From Bacteroidales bacterium (GTDB taxonomy: Bacteria > Bacteroidota > Bacteroidia > Bacteroidales > F082), in the NCBI GenBank assembly GCA_900771045.1, contig CAAGMM010000234.1:1-13558 (forward strand): 13,558 bases of DNA, given 5' to 3'. Shown here piece by piece: positions 6,802 through 13,558 of the stretch; the stretch's first letter is position 1; each line of letters begins with the position of its first letter. The notes below the pieces were generated by a model, which was given only the letters and a program-made list of their open reading frames with translations, searched no databases and was not told the DNA's origin. The position numbers and the translations under genes were made by a program.

Positions 6802-9800
6802 TTACCTCACGATTAACTTTCTCGTCTCACAGCCTTTGGCGGTGCTTATGCGTATGACGTACATTCCCGTCTGGCCGATATGCAGGCTCTGTCGTCCTTC
6901 GGCTTTGCCCAACGACATATAATGCTGTCCCAACGAATTGTAAATATCGATGTCGGAAGGCTCGGCGAGGTCAAGGATGAAGTCGCCGTCGGACGGATTC
7001 GGGTAAAGAGACGTTTTTTCGACCTCAATATCGCTGCCCAAACCCAGGACGACGGCATCCGGCGGAAAGACGATGAAGTCAATCCAGGCGCAGTCCTGAC
7101 CTTCTGAAGCAGCCGCATCCTTCGTGTATTCCCATCTGAGCTGATGCTCTCCTGCCGGGATGACAAACGCCGCCCTCGTCCAATCCTCTTCTCCCGACCA
7201 TCTGTACAAAAGTTCGTCGTCAAGATAGAAGTTGAGCCAGTCGAAAGAAAATTCAGAAGAGACCTTGTAATAAAAACTGAACTCGTTCTCGCGTTCCACG
7301 GTGCAATCTAACCACAACGAAGAACTTTGATTATCAAAAAGTTGCGGTGATTTGACACAATATACTCCCTCAAATGGATCCTGCGTCGTGACGTACCACA
7401 GATAATCGTCGGTCATCTGCCAGTTGTATTTCAGGAGGTCGCCGGTTTCGAAGCCTTCGACGGGGCAGTTCACGTTTAACAAATAATTGTCATTCGTGAC
7501 GTATTCTCCCGAATATACGCATAACGCCGTTTCAAATGAAGTCGGCTCTCCTGTGCCTTCGTCGATATTGACGATGACGTCGATTTGCTGCGAGTCGCCG
7601 GCCGACATGTCGCCCATATCGAAAAGGCTTTGCTGGATATTTATTTCCGGGGCGGGACAAGAGATGCCGAAATGCGTGTCGGGAGCGAGACTGCTGCCGG
7701 CGTTTTCCACCATAATGTGCAGGGCGATTGTCTCACCGAAGTCGGCTACGCCGTTACCGTTGCCTTCGATTTCTTCAAGACTGATTTCCCTCACTATGAA
7801 ATCAGGCGCGTGAACCAAGACGGTGAAATCGCTGAACCAAGTGTCAACTCCGTCGGTGCAGCTCAATGTCAAACCCACTTCCGTCATATCGGGGACGGAA
7901 TCGCTGATTTGTATCTCGAAGGCGTTGTCTATGGTAAGATAATCGAAGCTGTTAAGGTTCGCAAACGTCGTTTCGCCTTGTAACACAGTGATATAGTCTG
8001 TGTCGTCGCTTGTCAGAGTGGCGGTGACGTTGTCAGCGGGCAGGTTTCCGACGTTGCGGAACGTCATATCGAGTGAATGGGTTTCGCCGAAGTCAAACTG
8101 TACGTCGTCGTGGCTTGCGTATTCGTCGAAGATGACGAAAGCGCGGTCTTCGTCGGGGAACGTCATTGTGAAGCTCTGCGGTTGTCCGTTCATTCCGGAG
8201 ACGACGAGAGTCAGAGTGTCTTTATTGTTCACCGGATAGATTTCTATATCGGCGTGTCCTTCTTCGTCTGTCGTGGCGAGGCCGATGAGTTCGTCTTTGT
8301 TGAAGAGGCTGCATCTGAAGTTGAACATTCCGTCGCCGTCTTCGTTTCTGACGTCAACCGGGATGCTTTTAGCGCCCAACTGCAGCATTTCGGGGCAGGT
8401 GACGACGGGTGTGAAAGGCTCGTCGAACCAGACGGACACGGTGCCGTCGCCTAAAACGTTGAGGGCGTACATCGACCAGCGCATTGTGCCGTTTTCGCCG
8501 TACATCGTGATGAATGGGGCGCTCTGTATCTTACTCTCTTTGAAGGCCATAGCGAGTTCCGGGATGCGTTCGTGGCAGAAGGCGTCAACGAGTTCGCGGT
8601 TGTAGTGTGCCGATGGGCCGTCGCCGGCGGTGCTGTACCAGCCGTAACGCGAGTTGCCCGTCACAGCGAGAACGCCTGTTGGATTAAGCGCTAACCTTTC
8701 GAGGATGCAGTCATCGGGGAAGTCGCCGCAGTCGCAGCCCTGGCTTTGGAAGATGGTGAAGTTGTGGTCAACGCCGTTTGCCCCGGCAAAGAAATCCGGC
8801 GTGATGTCCCAGTTATACCAACCTGACACGTAATATATATTGGCATGTCCGAAGTGGTTGACATATTGCGTTCCTTGCCGTATGGCGTCGCGCAACTCTT
8901 CTGGATTCCACCAATGGGTAGGCGTTTCGTAAACACGGTTTATATCGTAAATGTCTTCATCGAAGCCGTAAGTGGTGTAGCCGTTGAAAGTGACTTCGCC
9001 GACGAGCCGCTCAAGGTCGCTCGACGCATAATAGCCGTCGCCGAGGTGTTCGCCTGCGAATGTCGTCTTACGGAATTCGCCCAAGACGGGGTTGTCGAGA
9101 TAGCTATGCGTCTTCGAGAAGATCGTTGCGAGCTCTTCCGAGTTGGTGAAGGGCATACGCGAGACGGCTATTTCCGGAAGGATGTCGTCTTCGCCAATCT
9201 CGCCCCAAAGATAGTCGTTATCGTCATTCCAGGTGCCGTCCAATGCCGCATAATAAAGGTCTGCCGGGACGTTGTCTTCATATCCCTCTTGTGCGTGACA
9301 CCAAAGGCCGCGGTATGGCACGAGGTTCACGTCTCCGCCTAAGACTACCGCCTCAATGCCGTTCTCCTCGTATTCTTGAATGATGTAGTTGCGGATTTTC
9401 TCCTGATTGTCGCGGCCGCTCATTGATGAATAAATATCTTGGACGGCGGCCACACGGATGCGAAGCCCGCGGGAAGCGTATTGTTCGACATAACTGTCAA
9501 AAGAATCGGCGTATGATGTCGGCGTTATCACAAGCACTTCGTAAGTCGGGAGGGCGTTGTCGCGGCGTTGGTAGGTAGCCAAGACGTCGTCATTTTGAGC
9601 CAATTTGCCCATCGTTTTCTTGTTTTCGGGGCGAAGCCAGAGTCTGCGGTTGTGGTCGGTGCGGCTCGCGGCAGTCTCGACGGTGACCTTCACGGTGCGG
9701 GCGTAAGAGACGGTCTTCGTCGCCGCGACGTAACGCATAGGCGTGAAGCCGCTGAATGCGAAGCCGACACCATTTAAATAATGTGTCTTCACTTCGCTTC

Positions 9801-10182
9801 TGACTTTCGTCGGGAAAGGTTCTGACGAGCGGTATAACTCTTCATTCTTCACAAATTCAAACGGACCTTCGGCTGAGACGGGACGGTCGGGCTGGACGGG
9901 ATAGAGGTTGTATTTTCCGTTCAATTCGACGAAATCCGAAAATTCGACGCTTATTGATTCGGCCTCCATACCCTGAGGCAGCATAAGGCTCACGTGTTGC
10001 CAGGGCAGAATCGGCGTCCCGACGTCGCCCGTCGGACGGCATCCCTCGAAATTGAGAATCTGGTATCCGTCGATGTTCTTCGAAGACGGATTACCGAAAT
10101 GATACGTGTGCTCAATAACTTGTGCGGATGCCGAAATGACAGCAACGGCGAGCAATAAAGACAATGTTAACTTTTTAATCAT
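6802..10182 (-). CDS. Gingipain-like C25 cysteine peptidase with T9SS type A sorting domain
   Basis: A 1126-residue secreted protease. The signal peptide is residues 1-20 (cleavage after ASA). Residues about 21-205 resemble the C25 propeptide. The caspase-like C25 catalytic region spans about 212-600: LGGDVNLVPYR (281-291), ADLYYAALDGTWNDDND (307-323), EIAVSRMPF (337-345), probable catalytic His446 in NHFGHAN, and catalytic Cys483 in GCDCGDF, aligning with the CVNGDF segment of RgpB. Two immunoglobulin-like or CARDB-like repeats follow, the second opening with NGNGVADFGETI. Next is a gingipain-type 'cleaved adhesin' jelly-roll domain ending SEGQDCAWIDFIVFPP. The last 68 residues (from 1059) start LYPNPSDG and form a type A T9SS sorting domain, so export and surface anchoring via A-LPS are inferred. 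Substrate specificity is unknown. An in-frame TTG lies at 10188, but the ATG at 10182 gives the cleaner signal peptide. Confidence 0.92.
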   Translation of the reverse strand: MIKKLTLSLLLAVAVISASAQVIEHTYHFGNPSSKNIDGYQILNFEGCRPTGDVGTPILPWQHVSLMLPQGMEAESISVEFSDFVELNGKYNLYPVQPDRPVSAEGPFEFVKNEELYRSSEPFPTKVRSEVKTHYLNGVGFAFSGFTPMRYVAATKTVSYARTVKVTVETAASRTDHNRRLWLRPENKKTMGKLAQNDDVLATYQRRDNALPTYEVLVITPTSYADSFDSYVEQYASRGLRIRVAAVQDIYSSMSGRDNQEKIRNYIIQEYEENGIEAVVLGGDVNLVPYRGLWCHAQEGYEDNVPADLYYAALDGTWNDDNDYLWGEIGEDDILPEIAVSRMPFTNSEELATIFSKTHSYLDNPVLGEFRKTTFAGEHLGDGYYASSDLERLVGEVTFNGYTTYGFDEDIYDINRVYETPTHWWNPEELRDAIRQGTQYVNHFGHANIYYVSGWYNWDITPDFFAGANGVDHNFTIFQSQGCDCGDFPDDCILERLALNPTGVLAVTGNSRYGWYSTAGDGPSAHYNRELVDAFCHERIPELAMAFKESKIQSAPFITMYGENGTMRWSMYALNVLGDGTVSVWFDEPFTPVVTCPEMLQLGAKSIPVDVRNEDGDGMFNFRCSLFNKDELIGLATTDEEGHADIEIYPVNNKDTLTLVVSGMNGQPQSFTMTFPDEDRAFVIFDEYASHDDVQFDFGETHSLDMTFRNVGNLPADNVTATLTSDDTDYITVLQGETTFANLNSFDYLTIDNAFEIQISDSVPDMTEVGLTLSCTDGVDTWFSDFTVLVHAPDFIVREISLEEIEGNGNGVADFGETIALHIMVENAGSSLAPDTHFGISCPAPEINIQQSLFDMGDMSAGDSQQIDVIVNIDEGTGEPTSFETALCVYSGEYVTNDNYLLNVNCPVEGFETGDLLKYNWQMTDDYLWYVTTQDPFEGVYCVKSPQLFDNQSSSLWLDCTVERENEFSFYYKVSSEFSFDWLNFYLDDELLYRWSGEEDWTRAAFVIPAGEHQLRWEYTKDAAASEGQDCAWIDFIVFPPDAVVLGLGSDIEVEKTSLYPNPSDGDFILDLAEPSDIDIYNSLGQHYMSLGKAEGRQSLHIGQTGMYVIRISTAKGCETRKLIVR

Positions 10183-10205
10183 TTTCAAAAAATTTTCATC
10201 AAATG

Positions 10206-10213
10206 CAAAGTTA
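10206..10213 (-). promoter_or_regulatory. Putative -7 box of the C25 peptidase gene
   Basis: TAACTTTG followed by C on the minus strand matches the Bacteroidota TAnnTTTG box, identical in sequence to the box ahead of the U32 gene at 12892. It ends 23 bases before the ATG at 10182, inside the 69-base gap after the DUF3109 gene. No good -33 TTTG is visible. Confidence 0.5.
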
Positions 10214-10251
10214 CACTTTTTTTCTTTAGGTTGGTTCTATAAATTTCACTT

Positions 10252-10812
10252 TCAGGCTTTCATCTTTGCTTCAAGCCTCCCGTACCATTCTTCACCGAAA
10301 CAGCGCATCAGAGGCTCTTTCAGGTATTTCCATAATGGGATGCCGTTTTTCTCGCCCTTCTTCACGGCGGCGCTGCAGACACTCCATTTGTGATAATCGA
10401 CGTAGGTGAAACCGTTTTCGCGCCTCAGCCTCACGGGGTAGAGATGGCAGCTCAGAGGCTTCCTGAAGTCCGTTTTGCCGCAAAGAAACGCCTTCTCGAT
10501 GGCGCACAAGGCCGTCCCGTTGTCGTGAAAATACACGAACGCGCACTCACGCCCGTCAACGATCGACGTCACGAGTTCGCCCTGGTCGTCGTAATCGAAG
10601 ACGTCGTTTTCATCAATTTCGCGGATTCCCTCCTCGCGCATATACGGTTTTATGGCATCGAGGTTTTCCTCTATCAGGCCTATCTCCTCCTCCAAAAGCG
10701 GCGCGCCGGCATCTCCTTCGACACAACAGGCCCCCATACAGCGCGGCAGGTCGCAGCAGAAACAAGCCTCAAGAAAGGCATCAGTCACTATGACGTCATC
10801 GATAATAATCAT
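10252..10812 (-). CDS. DUF3109 cysteine-rich protein of unknown function
   Basis: A 186-residue cytoplasmic protein that I recognise as the DUF3109 family, found widely in Bacteroidota and related to YkgJ-type putative metal/Fe-S cluster proteins. No biochemical function is established to my knowledge. Visible hallmarks are MIIIDDVIV at the start, CDLPRCMGACCVEGDAGAPL (20-39) with Cys20, Cys25, Cys29 and Cys30, then ECAFVYF (89-95), ALCAIEKA (101-108) with Cys103, and LSCHLYPVR (120-128) with Cys122. Cys146 follows. There are 12 cysteines in total, including extra ones at 17 and 19. The spacing suggests a bound metal or Fe-S cluster, which is inference. It is transcribed divergently from lpdA, and the start is fixed by the conserved family N-terminus. 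The predicted promoter lies only 4 bases before the ATG, suggesting a leaderless message. Confidence 0.88.
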   Translation of the reverse strand: MIIIDDVIVTDAFLEACFCCDLPRCMGACCVEGDAGAPLLEEEIGLIEENLDAIKPYMREEGIREIDENDVFDYDDQGELVTSIVDGRECAFVYFHDNGTALCAIEKAFLCGKTDFRKPLSCHLYPVRLRRENGFTYVDYHKWSVCSAAVKKGEKNGIPLWKYLKEPLMRCFGEEWYGRLEAKMKA

Positions 10813-10816
10813 AATG

Positions 10817-10849
10817 CAAAAATAACGATATTTTTTCAGTTATCGCAAA
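10817..10849 (-). promoter_or_regulatory. Promoter of the DUF3109 gene
   Basis: On the minus strand TTTG (10849-10846) and TATTTTTG (10824-10817) are 21 bases apart, an excellent fit to the Bacteroidota -33/-7 consensus. Only 4 bases separate the -7 box from the ATG at 10812, so the transcript should start at or next to the start codon. Confidence 0.6.
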
Positions 10850-10864
10850 AAAATCGTATATTTG
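10834..10864 (+). promoter_or_regulatory. Promoter of lpdA
   Basis: TATATTTG (10857-10864), followed by C, matches the TAnnTTTG -7 box. A T-rich TTTC at 10834-10837 is a near match to the -33 TTTG, with a 19-base spacer. The box ends 23 bases before the ATG at 10888. The site interleaves with the promoter of the divergent DUF3109 gene. Confidence 0.6.
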
Positions 10865-10887
10865 CATTTTGTTAAAAACTTGAGCAG

Positions 10888-12279
10888 ATGAAATACGATG
10901 TCATTGTCATAGGCAGCGGTCCCGGGGGATATGTGGCTGCCATCAGGGCTTCTCAGTTGGGGAAGAAGGTAGCGGTTGTCGAAAAAGCCGAAATCGGCGG
11001 GATATGCCTCAACTGGGGCTGCATCCCGACCAAGGCCCTCCTCAAAAGCGCGGCCGTCTATACGTATATGAAACACGCCGAAAATTACGGTATCACGGTC
11101 GAAGGAAACGTCAAACCGGATATGGAGGCCGTGGTGAGACGCAGCAGAGGCGTAGCGGAAACGATGAGCAAGGGCGTTCAATACCTCCTTAATAAATATA
11201 AAGTCGATGTGATAGCCGGATTCGGCTCGCTTACAGCCGATAAGAAAGTCAAGGTGACTGATGCTCAAGGCGTTGAAACGGAGTACGAAGCCGAGCGCAT
11301 AGTCCTTGCAACGGGTTCGCGCGTCAGACAGCTTCCGAATCTGCCTATCGACGGCAAGAAAATCATCGGCTACCGTCAGGCCCTCGTCCTCGACAAGCTC
11401 CCGGAGAATATGGTCGTCGTCGGATCGGGCGCGATAGGTTCCGAATTCGCCTTCTTCTTCGCCTCAATGGGCGTCAACGTGACTCTTATCGAGTTCCTCC
11501 CGAATATCCTTCCCGTTGAAGACGAAGACGTGTCGAAACAGATTGAACGCTGCTTCAGAAAGCTGAAGATGACCGTTATGACTGAGGCTTCCGTGACTAA
11601 TGTCGATACGACGGGCGAAAAATGTGTCTGCACCGTCAACACAAAGAAAGGCGAGAAGACCATTGAGGCCGACATCGTCCTTTCAGCCGTCGGCGTTCAA
11701 ACGAACCTCGACAACCTCGGGCTTGAGACCCTGGGCGTCAAGAACGAGAGAGGTAAAATCGAAGTCAACGAATGGTATGAGACCAACGTTCCGGGCATTT
11801 ACGCCATCGGTGACATCGTTCACGGTCCGGCTCTTGCCCACAAAGCATCGCACGAAGCCCTTATTTGTGTCGAGAAATTCTGCGGAGGCAATCCTAAACC
11901 ATTGAATTACAATAATATTCCTGGTTGCACGTATATCACTCCGGAAGTGGCGTCCGTCGGTCTCAGTGAGGCAAAGGCCATCGCTGCCGGCTACGAAGTC
12001 AAAGTCGGCAAATTCCCATTCACGGCATCGGGCAAAGCCACGGCGTCAGGCAACAAAGACGGCTTCATCAAAGTCGTTTTCAATGCGGCCGACGGCAAAT
12101 GGCTCGGCGCGCATCTCGTCGGCGACAACGTGACGGAGATGGTCGCCACGGCAGTCCTCGCCCGCGAACTCGGCGCCACCGGACGCGAGATAATAGAAAA
12201 CATCTTCCCGCACCCGACTATGTCGGAAGCCGTTATGGAAGCCGCAGCCGCAGCATACGGTGAAGTCGTTCATCTGTAA
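10888..12279 (+). CDS. lpdA: Dihydrolipoyl dehydrogenase (E3)
   Basis: A 463-residue FAD flavoprotein that reoxidises dihydrolipoamide on E2 or glycine-cleavage H proteins, reducing NAD+. The FAD motif GSGPGG is at 9-14. The redox-active disulfide is in GGICLNWGCIP (Cys40 and Cys45). The NAD-binding motif GSGAIG is at 179-184, the second FAD motif YAIGDI at 305-310, and the C-terminal catalytic His-Glu pair is in FPHPTMSE (His442 and Glu447). The length is normal for the family. The start is supported by the immediate Rossmann strand YDVIVIGS and by the promoter 23 bases upstream. No E1, E2 or lipoate gene is nearby, so which complex it serves (pyruvate, 2-oxoacid or glycine cleavage) cannot be told. 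Only 11 bases separate it from rfbC, implying co-transcription. Confidence 0.95.
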   Translation: MKYDVIVIGSGPGGYVAAIRASQLGKKVAVVEKAEIGGICLNWGCIPTKALLKSAAVYTYMKHAENYGITVEGNVKPDMEAVVRRSRGVAETMSKGVQYLLNKYKVDVIAGFGSLTADKKVKVTDAQGVETEYEAERIVLATGSRVRQLPNLPIDGKKIIGYRQALVLDKLPENMVVVGSGAIGSEFAFFFASMGVNVTLIEFLPNILPVEDEDVSKQIERCFRKLKMTVMTEASVTNVDTTGEKCVCTVNTKKGEKTIEADIVLSAVGVQTNLDNLGLETLGVKNERGKIEVNEWYETNVPGIYAIGDIVHGPALAHKASHEALICVEKFCGGNPKPLNYNNIPGCTYITPEVASVGLSEAKAIAAGYEVKVGKFPFTASGKATASGNKDGFIKVVFNAADGKWLGAHLVGDNVTEMVATAVLARELGATGREIIENIFPHPTMSEAVMEAAAAAYGEVVHL

Positions 12280-12290
12280 ATGAACCTGTT

Positions 12291-12833
12291 ATGCAGATAG
12301 TCGAGACTCAGATAAAGGATTTGTTAGTCATTCAGCCTGATGTCTTTAAGGACGACCGCGGATATTTTTTCGAGTGCTACAACGAGGAGAGGTTCTTTAA
12401 GGAAGGCCTCACGATGCGTTTCGTTCAGGATAACGAGTCGAAATCGGCCAAAGGCGTGCTGCGCGGCCTTCATTTTCAGAAGCCGCCCTTCGCCCAGGGC
12501 AAGCTCGTGCGCGTCGTCAAAGGTGCCGTGATGGATGTCGCCGTTGACTTGCGCAGCGGTTCCCCGACTTACGGAAAATGGCATTCCGTCGTTCTTTCAG
12601 AGGAAGACAAGACGATGTTTTGGATTCCGGAAGGGTTTGCGCACGGCTTCGTGACACTTCAGGACGACACGATATTTCAATACAAATGTACAAATGTCTA
12701 TAACAAGGCCTCCGAAGGCAGCATCCGCTGGAACGACCCCGACATCAACATCGACTGGAACATCGAAAATCCGATTCTTTCCGAGAAAGACACGGTTTCA
12801 CCTTTTATGAAGGATTTCGTGACCCCGTTTTGA
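12291..12833 (+). CDS. rfbC: dTDP-4-dehydrorhamnose 3,5-epimerase
   Basis: A 180-residue cupin-fold enzyme that epimerises dTDP-4-dehydro-6-deoxyglucose at C3 and C5 in dTDP-L-rhamnose synthesis for O-antigen or capsule. Hallmarks are DDRGYFFECYNEERF (21-35), FVQDNESKSAKGVLRGLHFQ (44-63) with the catalytic base His61, the substrate-binding KLVRVVKGAVMDVAVDLR (71-88), PEGFAHGF (113-120), and Tyr131 in FQYKCT as the expected acid/base partner. The length is typical. The ATG at 12291 follows the lpdA stop after 11 bases. A 7-codon ATG frame at 12280 just before it stops at once and is not a gene. The rfbA, rfbB and rfbD genes are not adjacent, so the pathway genes are split in this genome or lie elsewhere. 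Confidence 0.95.
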   Translation: MQIVETQIKDLLVIQPDVFKDDRGYFFECYNEERFFKEGLTMRFVQDNESKSAKGVLRGLHFQKPPFAQGKLVRVVKGAVMDVAVDLRSGSPTYGKWHSVVLSEEDKTMFWIPEGFAHGFVTLQDDTIFQYKCTNVYNKASEGSIRWNDPDINIDWNIENPILSEKDTVSPFMKDFVTPF

Positions 12834-12838
12834 GTGCC

Positions 12839-12862
12839 GTCAAATCGTCAAACAGTCAAAAC
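12839..12862 (+). repeat. Three tandem 8-base repeats (GTCAAANN)
   Basis: GTCAAATC, GTCAAACA and GTCAAAAC follow each other without gaps in the short region between the rfbC stop codon and the U32 promoter. The last copy ends 8 bases before the putative -33 element. It could be an operator or chance. The rest of the 84-base intergenic stretch holds only the promoter below. Confidence 0.4.
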
Positions 12863-12870
12863 GAAACAGG

Positions 12871-12899
12871 TTGATTTACGGTAAGAATCACTAACTTTG
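12871..12899 (+). promoter_or_regulatory. Promoter of the U32-family gene
   Basis: TAACTTTG (12892-12899), followed by C, is a perfect TAnnTTTG -7 box. TTGA at 12871-12874 serves as an approximate -33 element with a 17-base spacer, slightly short. The box ends 18 bases before the ATG at 12918, as at other promoters in this window. Confidence 0.6.
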
Positions 12900-12917
12900 C
12901 ACTCAAAACGTGTTTGT

Positions 12918-13558
12918 ATGCAAAAGATAGAGCTTTTATCACCGGCTAAGGACGCGGCAACGGGGATTGCGGCCGTTGAACACGGTGCGGACGCGGTTTA
13001 CATCGGGGGACCGAGTTTCGGCGCGCGCGAAAAGGCCGGCAACAGCATAGCCGATATCGAACATCTGTGCCGCAGGGCCGCCATTTTTGACGCAAAGGTC
13101 TATGTCACGCTGAACACTGTTTTGTATGACAACGAGCTTGAAACGGCACGCCGTATCGCCTGGCAGTGCTGGGACGCCGGAGTTGACGCGCTCATCGTTC
13201 AGGATATGGGCCTGCTGCGCCTCGACCTTCCGCCGATAGCTTTGCACGCAAGCACGCAGTGTCATAATACGACACCCGAAAAAGTAGAATTTCTCGAAAA
13301 ATGCGGCTTTTCGCAGGTTGTACTCGCCCGCGAACTTTCAATAGAACAAATCCGCGCGATAAGGGCCAAAACGACCGTCCCACTTGAATATTTCATACAC
13401 GGCGCACTCTGTGTGAGCTATTCCGGGCAGTGTTACCTGAGCCACGTCATCGGCAGCAGAAGCGCAAACCGCGGCGCCTGCGCCCAACCGTGCCGCCTCG
13501 CCTGGAACCTCGTTGACCAAAACGGACGTATCCTCGTCACAGACAAACATTTACTTTC
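12918..13558 (+). CDS. U32-family protein (RlhA/TrhP-like, N-terminal part, cut by window edge)
   Basis: The first 213 codons of an open frame running off the window. U32 proteins were first annotated as collagenase-like peptidases, but E. coli members TrhP (YegQ) and RlhA (YdcP) are now known to act in prephenate-dependent hydroxylation of tRNA uridine and 23S rRNA cytidine. The N-terminus IELLSPAKDAATGIAAVEHG with ADAVYIGG (24-31) is the TIM-barrel start of the family. LEYFIHGALCVSYSGQCYLS (156-175) matches the U32 signature. Cys165, Cys172, Cys188 and Cys192 (the last two in NRGACAQPCR) fit the Fe-S ligands described for the family. Without the C-terminus the RlhA and TrhP subtypes cannot be told apart, so no symbol is given. 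The start is supported by family alignment and the upstream promoter. Confidence 0.9.
   Translation, partial: MQKIELLSPAKDAATGIAAVEHGADAVYIGGPSFGAREKAGNSIADIEHLCRRAAIFDAKVYVTLNTVLYDNELETARRIAWQCWDAGVDALIVQDMGLLRLDLPPIALHASTQCHNTTPEKVEFLEKCGFSQVVLARELSIEQIRAIRAKTTVPLEYFIHGALCVSYSGQCYLSHVIGSRSANRGACAQPCRLAWNLVDQNGRILVTDKHLL

Larger units (their letters stand above)
10814..10867. repeat. Inverted repeat formed by two facing -7 boxes
   Basis: ATGCAAAAATA (10814-10824) and TATATTTGCAT (10857-10867) are complementary at 10 of 11 positions around a 32-base spacer. Each arm contains the extended -7 box of one divergent gene, so the symmetry may simply reflect two promoters sharing the TATnTTTGCAT form. 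A regulator binding both arms is possible but not shown. Confidence 0.45.

Noticed and set aside
10183..10188. TTG start two codons upstream for the C25 peptidase
   Set aside because: The ATG at 10182 gives a standard signal peptide, so an alternative start codon is not needed.
1..13558. tRNA, rRNA, CRISPR arrays, riboswitches
   Set aside because: Intergenic gaps are all about 155 bases or less, and none holds a recognisable RNA fold, repeat-spacer array or riboswitch motif.

Overview
The window reads as chromosomal DNA of a member of the Bacteroidota, most likely the order Bacteroidales. Four things point there: a fimbrillin-type surface lipoprotein, a gingipain-like (C25) protease ending in a type IX secretion (T9SS) sorting domain, promoters with the TAnnTTTG -7 box typical of this phylum, and A-rich start regions without Shine-Dalgarno sequences. 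Genus and species cannot be read from the sequence. All ten genes look intact, except the last, which is cut by the window edge.

Layout. Everything from 156 to 10812 is on the minus strand and everything from 10888 on is on the plus strand, with a compact divergent promoter region between them (about 10813-10887). In transcription order, the minus arm holds a DUF3109 cysteine-rich protein (10812-10252), a C25 peptidase with T9SS tail (10182-6802), a CLC chloride carrier with a CBS pair (6688-4880), trkA (4802-3462), a WaaE/KdtX-like glycosyltransferase (3458-2685), a second family-2 glycosyltransferase (2700-1819) and a fimbrillin/FISUMP-like lipoprotein (1748-156). The plus arm holds lpdA (10888-12279), rfbC (12291-12833) and the first 213 codons of a U32-family protein (12918 onward).

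How the genes relate. The trkA gene and the two glycosyltransferases are packed with a 3-base gap and a 16-base overlap, so they look co-transcribed and translationally coupled. They join potassium-uptake control to surface-glycan assembly. The CLC gene just upstream suggests an ion and pH homeostasis neighbourhood. Together, rfbC (dTDP-rhamnose precursor), the glycosyltransferases, the lipoprotein and the C25 protease give the region a cell-envelope flavour, but they do not form one obvious pathway. The lpdA gene is separated from any E1/E2 dehydrogenase genes.

Novelty. I see no undescribed multi-gene system. The best leads are: a probably leaderless mRNA for the DUF3109 gene, driven by a promoter interleaved with that of lpdA; a CLC carrier with valine at the internal proton-glutamate position; the two-domain surface lipoprotein, whose C-terminal half looks C-type-lectin-like; and the trkA-glycosyltransferase coupling. 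No RNA genes, CRISPR arrays or insertion sequences were seen.
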